Source: Bacteroidota bacterium (GTDB lineage: Bacteria; Bacteroidota; Bacteroidia; NS11-12g; UBA955). From it: 63,321 nucleotides of DNA. The position numbers and the translations under genes were made by a program. Below the pieces are notes generated by a model. That model had not been told where the DNA came from, did not search any database, and saw nothing but the letters and a program-made list of their open reading frames with translations. Every line of letters begins with the position of its first letter. Position 1 is the stretch's first letter. The stretch covers positions 1-63,321 of the forward strand of contig SYIL01000045.1 in NCBI GenBank assembly GCA_005798825.1, given 5' to 3'. Of the stretch, positions 49,718-60,518 are shown piece after piece.

Positions 49718-51625
49718 ATGAAAAAAATACTAATCTATTCGTTTTTAATTTTCTCGATATTTCCAATTGGGAAAATCGAAGCCCAGGTGACAGCTGGAGA
49801 GGGATTTGAGGCTACTGCATTTCCGCCTGCGGGTTGGCAGGCCATTGGTGGTGGTGGATTTGGAGCACCTACTTGGTCGCGCAGAACAACAGCCAATGCA
49901 GGTACTACCCCTGCCTGCACCCCATTTGGGGGTTCAGCCATGGCACGGTTTTCGGCGAGGGGTGCTACGGCCGGTGCTACGCAAACGTTGGTGTCGCCAG
50001 TAATTGATTTAAGCAAACGTGGAACAGCCAACAGTTACATCTCACTTTACGTGTTTCGTGACACAAATTACAATACGGGTGATTCAGTTTCAGTTTGGTT
50101 CAACACGGCAAGAAATTTGACAGGCGCCAAGCGTTTGGGTGGAATTATGCGATTTGCCAAGAAAACATATCCAGATTCGGTAACCCACGGGTGGTACAAA
50201 TATTCGTTTGCCATACCAGCCTCTTTCACGGGTACCACCAATTATTTTGCGATTCAGGCAACTGCGCGCGGGGGTGCAAGTGGGGGTAATATTTTCATCG
50301 ACAGTGTTTCCTGGGATGCTTATCCCACTTATTGTGAAGGCAAGCCTGATGCGGGTAAATTGACTGCATCGACATACTATATCTGTGGAGCAATAGGCCC
50401 ATCAACGATTACCTTGTCCAATAATACAGCATCTACGGGGATTTCATTAAAGTATCAGCTGTCAACAGATTCTTCCACCTTTACTACGAATGCTTGGACA
50501 GCGAATGTAAACAATGCGAATTTTTCTGCAGCGATTGGTAAATATCGTTATATCAGAGCAATTGTATCTTGTTCAAGAAGCAGTGAATCGGATACATCCA
50601 ATTGCATTCGCATATGGATTGACAATACGGCAACGGCTCCTGTCATTACCGTTACTCCAGCGAACGCGGTATTGTGTGCAGGTGCTACTACCGGTGTTCA
50701 ATTGGTTGCCAGTGGTGCTACGACCTATACATGGACACCTACCACTGGATTGAGTTCAAATACGGGTGATACCATTTACGCTTTGCCTTCAGCATCTACT
50801 TTTTATACTGTATCAGGAATCGATGATAAAGGTTGTACGGGTCAAAGAAACGTGGGAGTACAGATTCAAAATGGACCAAATGTGAACTTAACGGCCACAG
50901 ATACTATGGTTTGCGATGGAGATTCAGTGCAGTTGACAGCTTCGGTGGTTGCGGGTGGAGGTCCGCCACAGACCTACACGTATCTTTGGAGCAATGGGTC
51001 TACTAAAAACACCACTTTTGCCTCAGTAAGCGGAGCTTCTACAAGTTTTCAGATATCTGTAAAGAATACGGCGGGCTGTGAAACAATAAGAACCAAAACA
51101 ATATACGGCGCACTCAAGCCCAAGTCAGCTGGATCTTTTTCTGTAGTATCCGGAAGAAAAGTGAACTTTAAATTTACGGGTAATAATGCTGCCAATGTGT
51201 ATTGGAATTTTAGCGATGGGAATGAAAGTTTTCAGCAAACCACCACCTATACATTCAGTGCAGATGGAACATTTAAGGTGATGCTGGTTGCCAACAATCC
51301 TCCGTGTAAGTCTGATACCATGTATTTTGACGTAAAGGTAACATCCGTTCCTAGCGGCATTCGCACACAAGTTTTAGAAGGCATAAAAATGATGCCAAAT
51401 CCAGCTTCGGAGCAGTTGACCATAACATTCAAGGGCATTGAGAAAGCCCTGGAAGTTTCTGTTTTTGATGCTATGGGACGCGAAGTATATACCGTAAATT
51501 ATGGAACAGTAATCGGCAGCCAAGGCATTGTAATTCCTGTTGCCAATTTGACCACTGGATTATACCAAATCAAGCTCAGAACTCAGGGTGGATTAACCGC
51601 AATGGGAATGCAGGTTCTACATTAA
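49718..51625 (+). CDS. Secreted jelly-roll/PKD protein with T9SS type A sorting domain
   Basis: A 635-residue protein. The start is ATG 49718, giving MKKILIYSFLIFSIFPIGKIEAQ as signal; the longer frame runs into the upstream adhesin gene. An N-terminal cleaved-adhesin/MAM-like jelly roll (about 25-210) is followed by two or three Ig-like domains (GVQLVASGATTYTWTPTTGL near 325; VQLTASVVAGGG near 400), a PKD domain (VYWNFSDGNESFQQTTTYTF near 490) and a type A sorting domain (MMPNPASEQLTITF onwards, last 80 residues). It lies 7 bases after the CHU_C adhesin gene and is probably co-transcribed. Confidence 0.85.
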   Translation: MKKILIYSFLIFSIFPIGKIEAQVTAGEGFEATAFPPAGWQAIGGGGFGAPTWSRRTTANAGTTPACTPFGGSAMARFSARGATAGATQTLVSPVIDLSKRGTANSYISLYVFRDTNYNTGDSVSVWFNTARNLTGAKRLGGIMRFAKKTYPDSVTHGWYKYSFAIPASFTGTTNYFAIQATARGGASGGNIFIDSVSWDAYPTYCEGKPDAGKLTASTYYICGAIGPSTITLSNNTASTGISLKYQLSTDSSTFTTNAWTANVNNANFSAAIGKYRYIRAIVSCSRSSESDTSNCIRIWIDNTATAPVITVTPANAVLCAGATTGVQLVASGATTYTWTPTTGLSSNTGDTIYALPSASTFYTVSGIDDKGCTGQRNVGVQIQNGPNVNLTATDTMVCDGDSVQLTASVVAGGGPPQTYTYLWSNGSTKNTTFASVSGASTSFQISVKNTAGCETIRTKTIYGALKPKSAGSFSVVSGRKVNFKFTGNNAANVYWNFSDGNESFQQTTTYTFSADGTFKVMLVANNPPCKSDTMYFDVKVTSVPSGIRTQVLEGIKMMPNPASEQLTITFKGIEKALEVSVFDAMGREVYTVNYGTVIGSQGIVIPVANLTTGLYQIKLRTQGGLTAMGMQVLH

Positions 51626-51812
51626 TACCTGAAAGCTTTTTCCCAAATTTGTGTGGGCGGGCCACGCCTCTGCATTTCATCTATAAAGTCAAAATTTGGC
51701 TTTGATTATTTCTCCCTGGTTATAGACCCCGGACAGCTGAATTTGGGTTAATCATGAGATTTTATTTTCAGGCGATTCTCGAATCGCAATGAAAATGATG
51801 GTTCCAGATAAT

Positions 51813-53459
51813 TCATTTCTTGGGAATAATCAAGAGTTGACCGGGTGTAATAGCCTTGGGATTATTGAGGTGATTTTTTTTGGCAATGGATTCATGACTC
51901 ACATGGTATAATTTCCCGATACGGTACAAATTTTCCCCTTTTCTTACGGTGTGTATTTTTTCTCCAGAAGAAGTTACCTTTTTTTTGTTGGATGCTAATT
52001 TCTTGTTTTTCTGAGTTGTTATTTTGCCGTGGGATTCCAAATTTGGGTGGGTTTTTGGATCTGAAGTATTTTGTATAGAATCGGGTGAGACTCTTTTTAC
52101 TGGGATCGGAATTGGCTGTAAAGTTTGGTTTGGTTCGCTTGAATCGCCAAGGGGGTGGACCCAATCATCAAGCCATAATTTTTTCATAGATTGGCAAACT
52201 GCATTTCTCAGGGTATCGATGGACAAGGTGTCTTTTTTGTTTATTTTATTATAAGATTGCAGGAATGAAAGGCTAAAGAGTTTGCCTTGTAAGGCATAAC
52301 CGGAGGCGGTAAAATGGAGTTTGTCTGCGAGGGTTAATTTATTTTTATACCATAAGTTCATTGAGCCCCATCCGCCCATCGTGGCATTCAAATCATACAA
52401 GGTGAGGTGGCTATTCTTCGCCAGGGTTTTGAGTTGATTGTTTACCGATATTTGATTTGGAGGTATCAAATTCCGGCTCCGTGTATCGGGGGCTGTTGTA
52501 ATGATAATTGCAGTTTGGGGTGAGGCAAGAACCAGTTCTGAGAGGAATTTTTGAACCGATTTAGAATAGGCGGCGCTATCGTATTTTTCATTATAGGATT
52601 CATTTGTGCCAAATGAGAAAATCACAATATCGGGTTTAAGGTGGGCAATTTGTTCGATTGCCCACGGGGCTTTTTCGATGAGGTGAGTGAATTGCGCACC
52701 GACAACGCCGCAATGGTGGTATGCGATTCCTCTTCGTGGGGTTGGGAGCAATTCAAATCCGTAGAATCCATAATGGTTTTGCACAGGGTGGGTCGAGAGG
52801 GTGGTGAGGGTGAATGATTTGACAAATGTTTGGCTTGTGTATGAACTGACTCCCCAACCAGAAGTATACAATTGGCTACCTGCCCAAGAAAACGCATCGT
52901 TCAATTGGGTAATATATGATTTTGGATCTGCGGTATGCCAAATATTGATACGTTGGAATACACTATCATTGAATTTTTCATTGAATGCAATTGTGATTTG
53001 TGCATTTGCATTGTGGGTTACTGCCCCATATCCAATCAATCCAAGCGGCTCAAGAAGGTTTGGTGTTAAAGTTTTGATTCCTGTCCAAACCCCCTTTTGG
53101 CTCAGCAATGCTCCCCGTGGGCCATAACTTTTAGCCAAAGCATAGGGGAATAGCAATCCTTGTCCGGCATTGCCAAAGAAGCCCTGCAATTGCCGCCGAA
53201 TTTCACCGCTAAAATAGTCACCTTGGATATGACTGTCTCCAATATGAATGATTGTAAACATCGTATCGATACTTTTTTTACTTTGGTTCTTAATTACAGC
53301 ATGTAATTTTTCCATGGCTTTTTCCAGTTTTTGCGAATCCTCTAAGGGATTAAAGTCATTGAAAATCAGTTGGCTATCTGTTGATTCAGACTGGGAATGG
53401 AGATTATTTGCAATTAAAAATAGGGCAATAACAAGAGAAACAATTTGCTTGAATGCCAT
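51813..53459 (-). CDS. SGNH/GDSL hydrolase with C-terminal LysM domain
   Basis: A 548-residue exported protein. The ATG at 53459 overlaps the MBOAT stop (TAATG) and gives the signal MAFKQIVSLVIALFLIANNL...HSQ; the longer frame to 53684 lies inside the MBOAT gene. The SGNH core shows the nucleophile IHIGDSHIQGDYF (about residues 71-83), FGTNESYNE (the Asn block) and DKLHFTASGY (the Asp-His pair). A Ser/Pro/Lys-rich linker leads to a C-terminal LysM (about 503-548, IHTVRKGENLYRIGKLYHV), a peptidoglycan/GlcNAc-binding fold. With an MBOAT acyl exporter next door, it is probably an O-acetyltransferase or esterase acting on the cell wall. Confidence 0.85.
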   Translation of the reverse strand: MAFKQIVSLVIALFLIANNLHSQSESTDSQLIFNDFNPLEDSQKLEKAMEKLHAVIKNQSKKSIDTMFTIIHIGDSHIQGDYFSGEIRRQLQGFFGNAGQGLLFPYALAKSYGPRGALLSQKGVWTGIKTLTPNLLEPLGLIGYGAVTHNANAQITIAFNEKFNDSVFQRINIWHTADPKSYITQLNDAFSWAGSQLYTSGWGVSSYTSQTFVKSFTLTTLSTHPVQNHYGFYGFELLPTPRRGIAYHHCGVVGAQFTHLIEKAPWAIEQIAHLKPDIVIFSFGTNESYNEKYDSAAYSKSVQKFLSELVLASPQTAIIITTAPDTRSRNLIPPNQISVNNQLKTLAKNSHLTLYDLNATMGGWGSMNLWYKNKLTLADKLHFTASGYALQGKLFSLSFLQSYNKINKKDTLSIDTLRNAVCQSMKKLWLDDWVHPLGDSSEPNQTLQPIPIPVKRVSPDSIQNTSDPKTHPNLESHGKITTQKNKKLASNKKKVTSSGEKIHTVRKGENLYRIGKLYHVSHESIAKKNHLNNPKAITPGQLLIIPKK

Positions 53460-54955
53460 TAGAATTGGAAGTAAATGAAGGGTTGAACAATATCGTCTTT
53501 GAATTGAACCACAATCTGAAGGGCAATGGCAATCCAGATTATCCATGTTATAGCGGGGAGACGAAGCAGCAGTTTGAAACATTTTTCTTTGATTCTCTGC
53601 GGGAAAAATACGATGAAAGCTGCAATCAATAAGAGATAGGCAACTGAAGATCGCGATATCCAAAATCCCGTAAAATTTAACCATTCTGTATTATAGACCA
53701 TTTGCCCAATACTAACAAAGGCCGATTCAAATGAACTGGCACGGAATAAAATCCAACACAGACCGACAAAATGGAACGTTAACACTGTGCCGAACAGGGA
53801 TGAATACCAAGTTTCCTTGGAAGAAGGGAAAATCTGTTTCCATAATTTATGCAAAGCCAAAGCCAATCCATGGGCTAAACCCCAGAATACGAAACGCCAA
53901 TTTGCCCCGTGCCAAAGACCGCCAATAAACATGGTTGTCATAAGGAATAAGTATGTTTTAACCTCCCCTTTGCGGTTTCCACCCAATGGGATATAAACAT
54001 AGTCGCGCAGCCAATTACTGAGAGATATATGCCATTTTCTCCAAAATTCAGTAATGTTTTTTGCCAAATAGGGATTGTCGAAGTTTTCCTTAAGTCGGTA
54101 ACCTAGCATGAGTGCAATGCCAATGGCGATGTCTGAATAACCAGAAAAATCAAAATAAATTTGAAAACTATAAGCGTACATAGCCAGCAAATTCTCACCA
54201 CCAGAAAATCCAGAGGGTGTTTGGTGAACGAGGTCTACATATTTTCCCAAATAGTCAGCAATGAACAATTTTTTTAATAATCCAGTAATAATTCTCAACA
54301 AGCTTTCCTTGTATAAGGAGAGGTTGATTATTTGTGGTGCAATAATCTGCGGGAGAAAATCTTTGGCTCTTACAATTGGACCAGCAACCAAATGCGGAAA
54401 AAATGTCATGTAAAAAGCATAATCACCTATATTTTTGCTTGCGGGTATTTCATTTCGGTATACATCGACTAGATAGCTTATGGATTGAAAAGTGTAAAAC
54501 GAGATTCCAATTGGCAAAAACAAATCCTGGTTTATAAAGGATGTTCCCAAAAGTTCGTTGCAATTTTGAATAAAGAAATTGGCATATTTGAAATACAGGA
54601 GAAAAGAAAGACTGTAAGACAGTGAGATCCAAAGCAGGATTTTTTTCACAATCCCATTTTTTTTCTGAATCAGGAGTGCAAATAAATAATCACTCAAGAT
54701 CATCAGTGCAAAAAGGCCAAGAAAAGGGCCGCTCGATTTGTAGTAGAAAAATAGGCTAAATGCGATGATATATACTTTTCGCCAAGTATTTTTTTGAATG
54801 AAAATTGCATAGAAAATTAAAAAGATACCAAAAATTGCTAAAAAACTAAATTCGGTAAAGAACCATGGATCTGAAGTGGAATAAGCCAGAACTTTGTGCA
54901 AGAAGTCGGGCTTCGTCAATGGGGAAAGAACACCCTGTAACCAGTTAGTATCCAC
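53459..54955 (-). CDS. MBOAT-family O-acyltransferase (AlgI/PatA-like)
   Basis: A 498-residue inner-membrane protein with about ten hydrophobic helices. The MBOAT catalytic His motif is GGLWHGANWRFVFWGLAHG (near 338-356), and the core ITEFWRKWHISLSNWLRDYVYIPLGGNRKG (near 290-320, split here by helices) is diagnostic of the AlgI/PatA/DltB group. It moves acetyl groups from a cytoplasmic donor across the membrane to an envelope glycan. The GTG start at 54955 overlaps the previous gene by 11 bases and the stop overlaps the SGNH-LysM gene by one base. Confidence 0.93.
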   Translation of the reverse strand: MDTNWLQGVLSPLTKPDFLHKVLAYSTSDPWFFTEFSFLAIFGIFLIFYAIFIQKNTWRKVYIIAFSLFFYYKSSGPFLGLFALMILSDYLFALLIQKKNGIVKKILLWISLSYSLSFLLYFKYANFFIQNCNELLGTSFINQDLFLPIGISFYTFQSISYLVDVYRNEIPASKNIGDYAFYMTFFPHLVAGPIVRAKDFLPQIIAPQIINLSLYKESLLRIITGLLKKLFIADYLGKYVDLVHQTPSGFSGGENLLAMYAYSFQIYFDFSGYSDIAIGIALMLGYRLKENFDNPYLAKNITEFWRKWHISLSNWLRDYVYIPLGGNRKGEVKTYLFLMTTMFIGGLWHGANWRFVFWGLAHGLALALHKLWKQIFPSSKETWYSSLFGTVLTFHFVGLCWILFRASSFESAFVSIGQMVYNTEWLNFTGFWISRSSVAYLLLIAAFIVFFPQRIKEKCFKLLLRLPAITWIIWIAIALQIVVQFKDDIVQPFIYFQF

Positions 54956-55895
54956 GGAATTTCACAGCATTTAAAGTGATAATCGATGAACGGAAGGGGC
55001 GTCCTCTTTTGGTGGGTACTTTCATGGATATCTTATATTTGGCTTCCGTTTCTAGCCAAACAGCAATGCTGTCCATCCACATTCTGTATCCCTTGCTGCT
55101 TGGATGTCTTCCGTCCTCTGCTCGGGGCAATACCAATTTTTTTGTCAGAAAGTAAGTCCCCGTATCGGCAGAACTTTTAAATACTTTGTTGATACCGAAA
55201 TCTTCTTGCCAATTGGCAGGTCCAATCCATGCATAGGGAATTCCTTTGAGTTTTTCGGCGAGTAAATCTGCTGCATTTTTTCTGATTTTCAGGTCTTTGG
55301 CATATAATTCATTGAGCCCAAATACCAAAAAAATATACGTGGGTTTGTAACGTGCAATAATACGTTCAATTGTATCTGAACGGCCAAAATTGAGTATTGT
55401 AGCCGAGTACCACTCCATCGATAAAACAAGGCGGTGACCGTTTTCAAAACAATAATCATTTAAGGGATACCGCAAGCCCCCACTTTCAGAATCGCCAATT
55501 AATATAATTCTATATTTGGTGCTGTCTGTGGTTTGTGGGAATTCATATTTCGGGATGATGAATGATTTATGGGAACCAATAAAGGACATATCAACCCTTG
55601 CATTGCTCGGCATCGAATCGGTGTTTATAGAGTCAGTTTTTTGGATTACAGATTTTGCAAGTGGATTGTGATTCGAGTCAATAGCGATCAACATCGTATC
55701 ATTATCTTGAATTTCTTGTAGCTTTTTTAGTTCAAAAGTTCCAATTTTTATTGATTTCGGATAGGCACTGTATGCGTAAATGAGTAAAACAGGAATAAGA
55801 ATACTGAGGCCTGCCCAAACAATCAACCACCTAGACGGGGGTTTTGAAGAAGATACACAGGGTGATGTTTTTTTGGATGATTTTGTTAAAGCCAA
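54945..55895 (-). CDS. SGNH-hydrolase-like protein, membrane anchored
   Basis: A 316-residue protein with a basic N-terminus and one transmembrane helix (about 24-44), so the domain faces the periplasm. The SGNH blocks are RIILIGDSESGG (about 128-139), FGLNELYAKD (about 193) and DGRHPSSKGYRMWMDS (about 260-275), with the Asp-x-x-His catalytic pair. It resembles AlgJ/AlgX-type acetyltransferases that accept acetyl from an MBOAT partner. The stop overlaps the MBOAT start, making it the first gene of a three-gene translational chain. Confidence 0.82.
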   Translation of the reverse strand: MALTKSSKKTSPCVSSSKPPSRWLIVWAGLSILIPVLLIYAYSAYPKSIKIGTFELKKLQEIQDNDTMLIAIDSNHNPLAKSVIQKTDSINTDSMPSNARVDMSFIGSHKSFIIPKYEFPQTTDSTKYRIILIGDSESGGLRYPLNDYCFENGHRLVLSMEWYSATILNFGRSDTIERIIARYKPTYIFLVFGLNELYAKDLKIRKNAADLLAEKLKGIPYAWIGPANWQEDFGINKVFKSSADTGTYFLTKKLVLPRAEDGRHPSSKGYRMWMDSIAVWLETEAKYKISMKVPTKRGRPFRSSIITLNAVKFRGY

Positions 55896-55926
55896 AGCAA
55901 AACAAAAATAAATGAATCGCTTGTAA

Positions 55927-56784
55927 TTACGCCAAAAGTTGCAATTTTTTTAGGTGGTAATCTACTAAATTCACAATGGGTTCGCTCGTAACGATTCCTA
56001 CTTTTATGCGGTGAATTGTACAAGCTTCTTTTAATAAATCACTAAAATGAAAGGCCACGGACCCTACAAAATGTACGGGCACATCTTTGTGGTTTTGGTA
56101 TTTCCAGATATGAATGTTTATAAATTTACTGAAGCCGTTGTAAATAAAATCTCGTACCCATTTCTCGTCGCGGTTATCACTGAGAAAGGGCATGAACGAA
56201 GCCAAATACACATTTGGATTGGGTTTGTTATAAATAGAATCAAATATGTTTTCTTTTGTCAGATTGTATCTCTCTTTAAGACCATTGTTGATTTTTTCGG
56301 GTAGTTCGTGATACAGAAACATGCGAAGTAGGTCTTTGCCATAATAGGTTCCACTTGCTTCATCACCCAGGACATATCCCAGGGCGGGCACTTCCTCGAA
56401 TATCGTGGTTCCGTCAAAATAACAGCTATTAGAGCCTGTGCCCAAAATACAAGAAATGCCTGGATTATCACCACAGGTAGCATAAACGGCACCATGTAAA
56501 TCGTGGTCTACCACCACTTTGGCCTTATTAAAAACAGAATTTAGGGCCTTGTCAACAACCGCATTTCGTTTTGGATCGCTGGCACCTGCCCCATAAAAAA
56601 AGACTTGTTCAACCTGCTGGGCGATCGCAAGGAGTGAAGTATTTTTTTTAAGTTCCGTTTCGATTAGCTCACTGGTATGAAAAAATGGGTTGAATCCCAT
56701 TGTGTTAAATGATAGACGCGTGGAACCGCCGTCAGTAAAAATCCAATCACATTTTGTGCTTCCACTGTCAGCAATGAGAATCAT
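55927..56784 (-). CDS. BadF/BadG-family sugar kinase (N-acetylglucosamine-kinase-like)
   Basis: A 285-residue ASKHA-fold kinase. The phosphate-1 loop is ADSGSTKCDW (residues 5-14), the phosphate-2 region ILGTGSNSCYF (near 114-124), and GDEASGTYYGKDLL (near 138-151) is the typical N-acetylglucosamine-kinase signature of BadF/BadG proteins. The product is therefore probably GlcNAc-6-phosphate (or another amino-sugar phosphate), fitting amino-sugar recovery from peptidoglycan. It is divergent from a Nudix regulator that shares its promoter region. Confidence 0.85.
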   Translation of the reverse strand: MILIADSGSTKCDWIFTDGGSTRLSFNTMGFNPFFHTSELIETELKKNTSLLAIAQQVEQVFFYGAGASDPKRNAVVDKALNSVFNKAKVVVDHDLHGAVYATCGDNPGISCILGTGSNSCYFDGTTIFEEVPALGYVLGDEASGTYYGKDLLRMFLYHELPEKINNGLKERYNLTKENIFDSIYNKPNPNVYLASFMPFLSDNRDEKWVRDFIYNGFSKFINIHIWKYQNHKDVPVHFVGSVAFHFSDLLKEACTIHRIKVGIVTSEPIVNLVDYHLKKLQLLA

Positions 56785-56800
56785 AGTTTAAAAAATTTCT

Positions 56801-56884
56801 GCAATTTACTTATATTTCGCTTAGTGTCAACCAAACACTTTAAAAAAATTTTTGTGTTTGGTAAAATAATTTTGGGTTATATTG
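56801..56884. promoter_or_regulatory. Divergent promoters with a 9-bp inverted repeat (kinase / Nudix regulator)
   Basis: A perfect inverted repeat ACCAAACAC (56830-56838), 15-base A/T spacer, GTGTTTGGT (56854-56862) lies between the two genes. For the kinase (minus), TTG (56830-56828) is 19 bases from TAAATTGC (56808-56801). For the regulator (plus), TTTG (56857-56860) is 17 bases from TATATTG (56878-56884); an alternative TAATTTTG lies at 56867. The repeat arms touch both -33 elements, so a bound repressor would block both genes. Prediction from sequence symmetry. Confidence 0.6.
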
Positions 56885-56907
56885 CTAGTATAAATTGCTG
56901 TTAATCT

Positions 56908-57678
56908 ATGTCTTTGAGCACATCTTTGAATCCCCATGTTTCTGTAGATTGTTCAATCTTTGGATTCAGTGACAACAGCTTGTGTTTGTTGTTGATCAAT
57001 AGAAATGGTGCAAAAAGTACCTTCAAAAATGATGATAATCGTTTTGCTCTACCAGGAGATTTGGTTCGGGACAATGAAAATCTAGATGAGGCTGCCGACC
57101 GTATATTAAAAGAACTCACCGGATTATCTGGGATTTTTCTGCATCAATTTAAAGCATTTGGAGACCCATTGCGCATTGCAAAAGCCAAAGATCGCGACTG
57201 GTTAAAAGGGGTTCGTCAAGAGCCCGATGCGCGTGTAATAACCGTAGCCTATTTGGCGTTGATTGATAGAACTAAAGTTGAGATTAAGCCTGGCTCATTT
57301 ACCAACGAGGCAAAGTGGGTTCCAATTTCTGAAATTAAGGATTTGGTCTTTGATCACAACGAGATTTTTGGGGGGGCATTGTTGGCTTTACGTGAAATGA
57401 TTCAGATTTACCCGATTGCTTTTAAATTACTACCCGTTAAATTTACAATGGGGGATTTGCAGTCACTGTACGAAACAATTTTAGAACGGGAAGTTGATAA
57501 ACGCAATTTCAGAAGGAAAATGGTACATTCTGGACTTGTTCGGGCCTTGCCAGAAAAACAATATGGCGTGAGCAATAAGCCAGCTCGTTTTTATGTTTTT
57601 AATGGAAGTACTTCCGAGGGATTATATTCTAGCATAGTAAATCTTAAAATGGAGGGTTCTATTACTGTGTTTAATTGA
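56908..57678 (+). CDS. Nudix-fold transcriptional regulator (NrtR/AraR-like) 2
   Basis: A 256-residue paralogue of the protein at 39202-39894: Nudix-like domain (about 10-165) and C-terminal winged helix (about 175-250, with KFTMGDLQSLYETILEREVDKRNFRRKM). The Nudix box from Gly50 keeps only Arg65 and Glu69 of RExxEE (Ile66 and Leu70 replace the other acids), so hydrolase activity is unlikely and ligand sensing is expected. It is divergent from an amino-sugar kinase gene and shares an inverted repeat with it, which suggests it controls sugar recovery. In Bacteroides, AraR is a Nudix regulator of this type. Confidence 0.87.
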   Translation: MSLSTSLNPHVSVDCSIFGFSDNSLCLLLINRNGAKSTFKNDDNRFALPGDLVRDNENLDEAADRILKELTGLSGIFLHQFKAFGDPLRIAKAKDRDWLKGVRQEPDARVITVAYLALIDRTKVEIKPGSFTNEAKWVPISEIKDLVFDHNEIFGGALLALREMIQIYPIAFKLLPVKFTMGDLQSLYETILEREVDKRNFRRKMVHSGLVRALPEKQYGVSNKPARFYVFNGSTSEGLYSSIVNLKMEGSITVFN

Positions 57679-57712
57679 TAAGTCTTAACTTTGCCCTTTC
57701 ATTTTTCATTAA

Positions 57713-60078
<2,366 letters not shown>

Positions 60079-60139
60079 AATTAAAGACCTATCTGGGGGT
60101 AGTCTAAAATTGCATCATTATGGGGAGAGACCTGTGATT

Positions 60140-60517
60140 TTATTTTCTGAGTTGTTTAATCCCCAAAACAGCCCAGCCGAATATCATCATGGCACCACCA
60201 ATGGGTGTAATGGCACCGAGTTTTTTTAAACCAGGTACAATGAGTTCGTTCAAGGCCAATAACCACAGTGTGCAGCTGAAGATAAAGCTGCCTGCAATGA
60301 TCAAATTCAATGGAAGTCTATTTTTACTGCTTGTAAACGGACTAGAGGCCATCAGCGCGATGGCATTTAGTGCGAAATACAGGGAAGCAGTATGCCAAAT
60401 AGTTACATATTTTTGAGATATAGTTTCTTGCAAACCATGGGCTCCCATGGCCCCCAGGGCAATCGACACCGAGAGCATAATACAGCCAATACCAAAGATT
60501 TTATTGGATTGCATCAC
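60140..60517 (-). CDS. DUF423 family membrane protein (YgdD-like)
   Basis: A 125-residue protein with four predicted transmembrane helices (about 7-27, 39-58, 70-90 and 100-120). The family signature GAMGAHGL near residues 22-29 and the ending PIGGAMMIFGWAVLGI are characteristic of DUF423. Function unknown. It lies one base after the metalloprotease gene, on the same strand. Confidence 0.88.
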   Translation of the reverse strand: MMQSNKIFGIGCIMLSVSIALGAMGAHGLQETISQKYVTIWHTASLYFALNAIALMASSPFTSSKNRLPLNLIIAGSFIFSCTLWLLALNELIVPGLKKLGAITPIGGAMMIFGWAVLGIKQLRK

Positions 60518-60518
60518 A

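Noticed and set aside
51640-51800. Hairpins such as GCGATTC-TC-GAATCGC between convergent genes as riboswitches
   Set aside because: They lie at 3' ends, are short and have no conserved riboswitch core; terminator-type stems are a better reading.
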